Positions 5,929 to 6,517 of a stretch of DNA of 6,517 nucleotides are shown here, one piece after another (within the stretch, counting starts at the first letter, position 1; each line of letters opens with the position of its first letter). Where the stretch lies: NCBI GenBank assembly GCA_030625925.1, contig DAOUPY010000094.1, positions 1 through 6,517 on the forward strand, given 5' to 3'. The position numbers and the translations under genes are program-made. The DNA comes from Fusobacteriaceae bacterium. Lineage in GTDB: Bacteria; Fusobacteriota; Fusobacteriia; Fusobacteriales; Fusobacteriaceae. Under the pieces are notes generated by a model. The model worked only from the letters and a program-made list of their open reading frames with translations, searched no databases and was not told where the DNA came from.

Positions 5929-6517
5929 TTAGACTTTTTTATTTCTTTTTTTCATATAGGGGACCATAAATAATATCCCTATTATAACTATATTCAGGCT
6001 GCTCATGGCCGCACTCTCTAAAAACAATTTATTGGTATATAAATTATAGTTTACCACCGATGAAAGGGGAAGATATCTTCCCAGCTGCATAGTATAGGTT
6101 ATGGTAAATTCTGCATAGATCACAGCAAAAATTTGTAAATAAGTTCCAGTTAAAACTTCCCTTAGCATGGGCAGTTCCACATAGACAAAGGTCTGTAATT
6201 TATTTGCACCATCTATACTGCTGGCTTCTAATATCTCAGTTGGAAATTTCTTTATATATTGATACATAAATGAATACGCCAGAGGTACCGTAGTCAGGAA
6301 ATATCCTCCTATAAGTAGGGCTATCTAGGGAATGTCATAGATTATATTTGTATAAACCAGAGTTATCCCCAAGAACCCGCTGGAGATCCCAAAGGTGGAG
6401 AATATTATATAGGTGCTGAATTTACTGGTGGATTTTAACAATATATAGGTAAATATCACCACTATTAAAGCTGTCACCATGGCTATTAAGCCTGAATTTA
6501 TTATAGATTCAATAACC
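5929..6517 (-). pseudogene. ABC transporter permease, in-frame stop, 5' end beyond window
   Basis: Inner-membrane permease subunit of a binding-protein-dependent ABC importer. The minus-strand frame runs from the right edge to TAA at 5931-5929 and is interrupted once, by TAG at 6327-6325. Before the stop it reads SIINSGLIAMVTALIVVIF, a membrane segment, then ITLVYTNIIYDIP. After it come IALLIGGYFLTTVPLAYSFMY and the EAA-loop motif EASSIDGANKLQTFVYVELP that contacts the ATPase. Two more membrane segments and a basic KKRNKKV tail end it. Homology-like sequence on both sides of the stop, in the same frame, indicates a point nonsense mutation (for instance TGG to TAG) rather than a real gene end. 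The C-terminal style resembles ThiP/FbpB-type (thiamine or iron) permeases; the substrate cannot be told. The 112-codon piece from ATG 6267 alone would lack essential helices. G+C is higher than in treR. Alternatives are a sequencing error or suppression of the TAG. Confidence 0.65.

Noticed and set aside
6325..6327. TAG decoded as pyrrolysine
   Set aside because: A sugar- or ion-type ABC permease is not a known pyrrolysine protein, and nothing in the window points to the decoding machinery; a nonsense mutation or error is simpler.

Overview
The window is AT-rich DNA from a bacterium with closely spaced genes. The best guess is a member of the Fusobacteriota (Ilyobacter/Propionigenium/Cetobacterium type). 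The reasons are the very low G+C, enterobacterial-style trehalose genes (LacI-type TreR, PTS TreB, TreC), a Sec-exported small protein, and no T-box in front of valS where a low-GC Firmicute would usually have one. This placement is inference; no rRNA or other marker gene is present.

Left part (1-820, minus strand): the N-terminal third of valS (valyl-tRNA synthetase) runs off the left edge. Its roughly 190-nt leader is the most interesting part of the window. It has a consensus promoter and a 16-codon leader ORF encoding MERVEVKVNHILIKLI, half of whose residues are branched-chain amino acids, with Val at 4, 6 and 8. Three mutually complementary segments follow: the first lies just behind the leader stop codon, and the last two form an intrinsic terminator in front of valS. 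This is the layout of a ribosome-mediated transcription attenuator sensing charged tRNA-Val.

Middle (838-5228, plus strand): a complete trehalose utilisation locus. treR (LacI family) has its own promoter, divergent from and back to back with the valS promoter, and its own terminator. A second promoter, TTGACT-17-TATATT, followed at once by a perfect palindrome TGGGAACGTTCCCA (presumed TreR operator), drives treB (trehalose PTS EIIBC) and treC (trehalose-6-phosphate hydrolase), ending at a strong terminator. The logic is that TreB imports trehalose as trehalose-6-phosphate, TreC splits it to glucose and glucose-6-phosphate, and trehalose-6-phosphate is expected to release TreR from the operator. 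TreB has no EIIA domain, so an EIIA must be encoded elsewhere.

Right part (5239-6517, minus strand): a small exported protein of unknown function converges on treC. Upstream of it lies the C-terminal part of an ABC transporter inner-membrane permease. The permease frame is open to the right edge except for one in-frame TAG at 6325-6327, so it is called a probable pseudogene. A long hairpin terminator follows the permease stop codon.

The only gap between large genes longer than 300 bases (593-978) is filled by the valS leader, the two divergent promoters and the treR 5' UTR. I see no mobile elements, CRISPR arrays, tRNA or rRNA genes.
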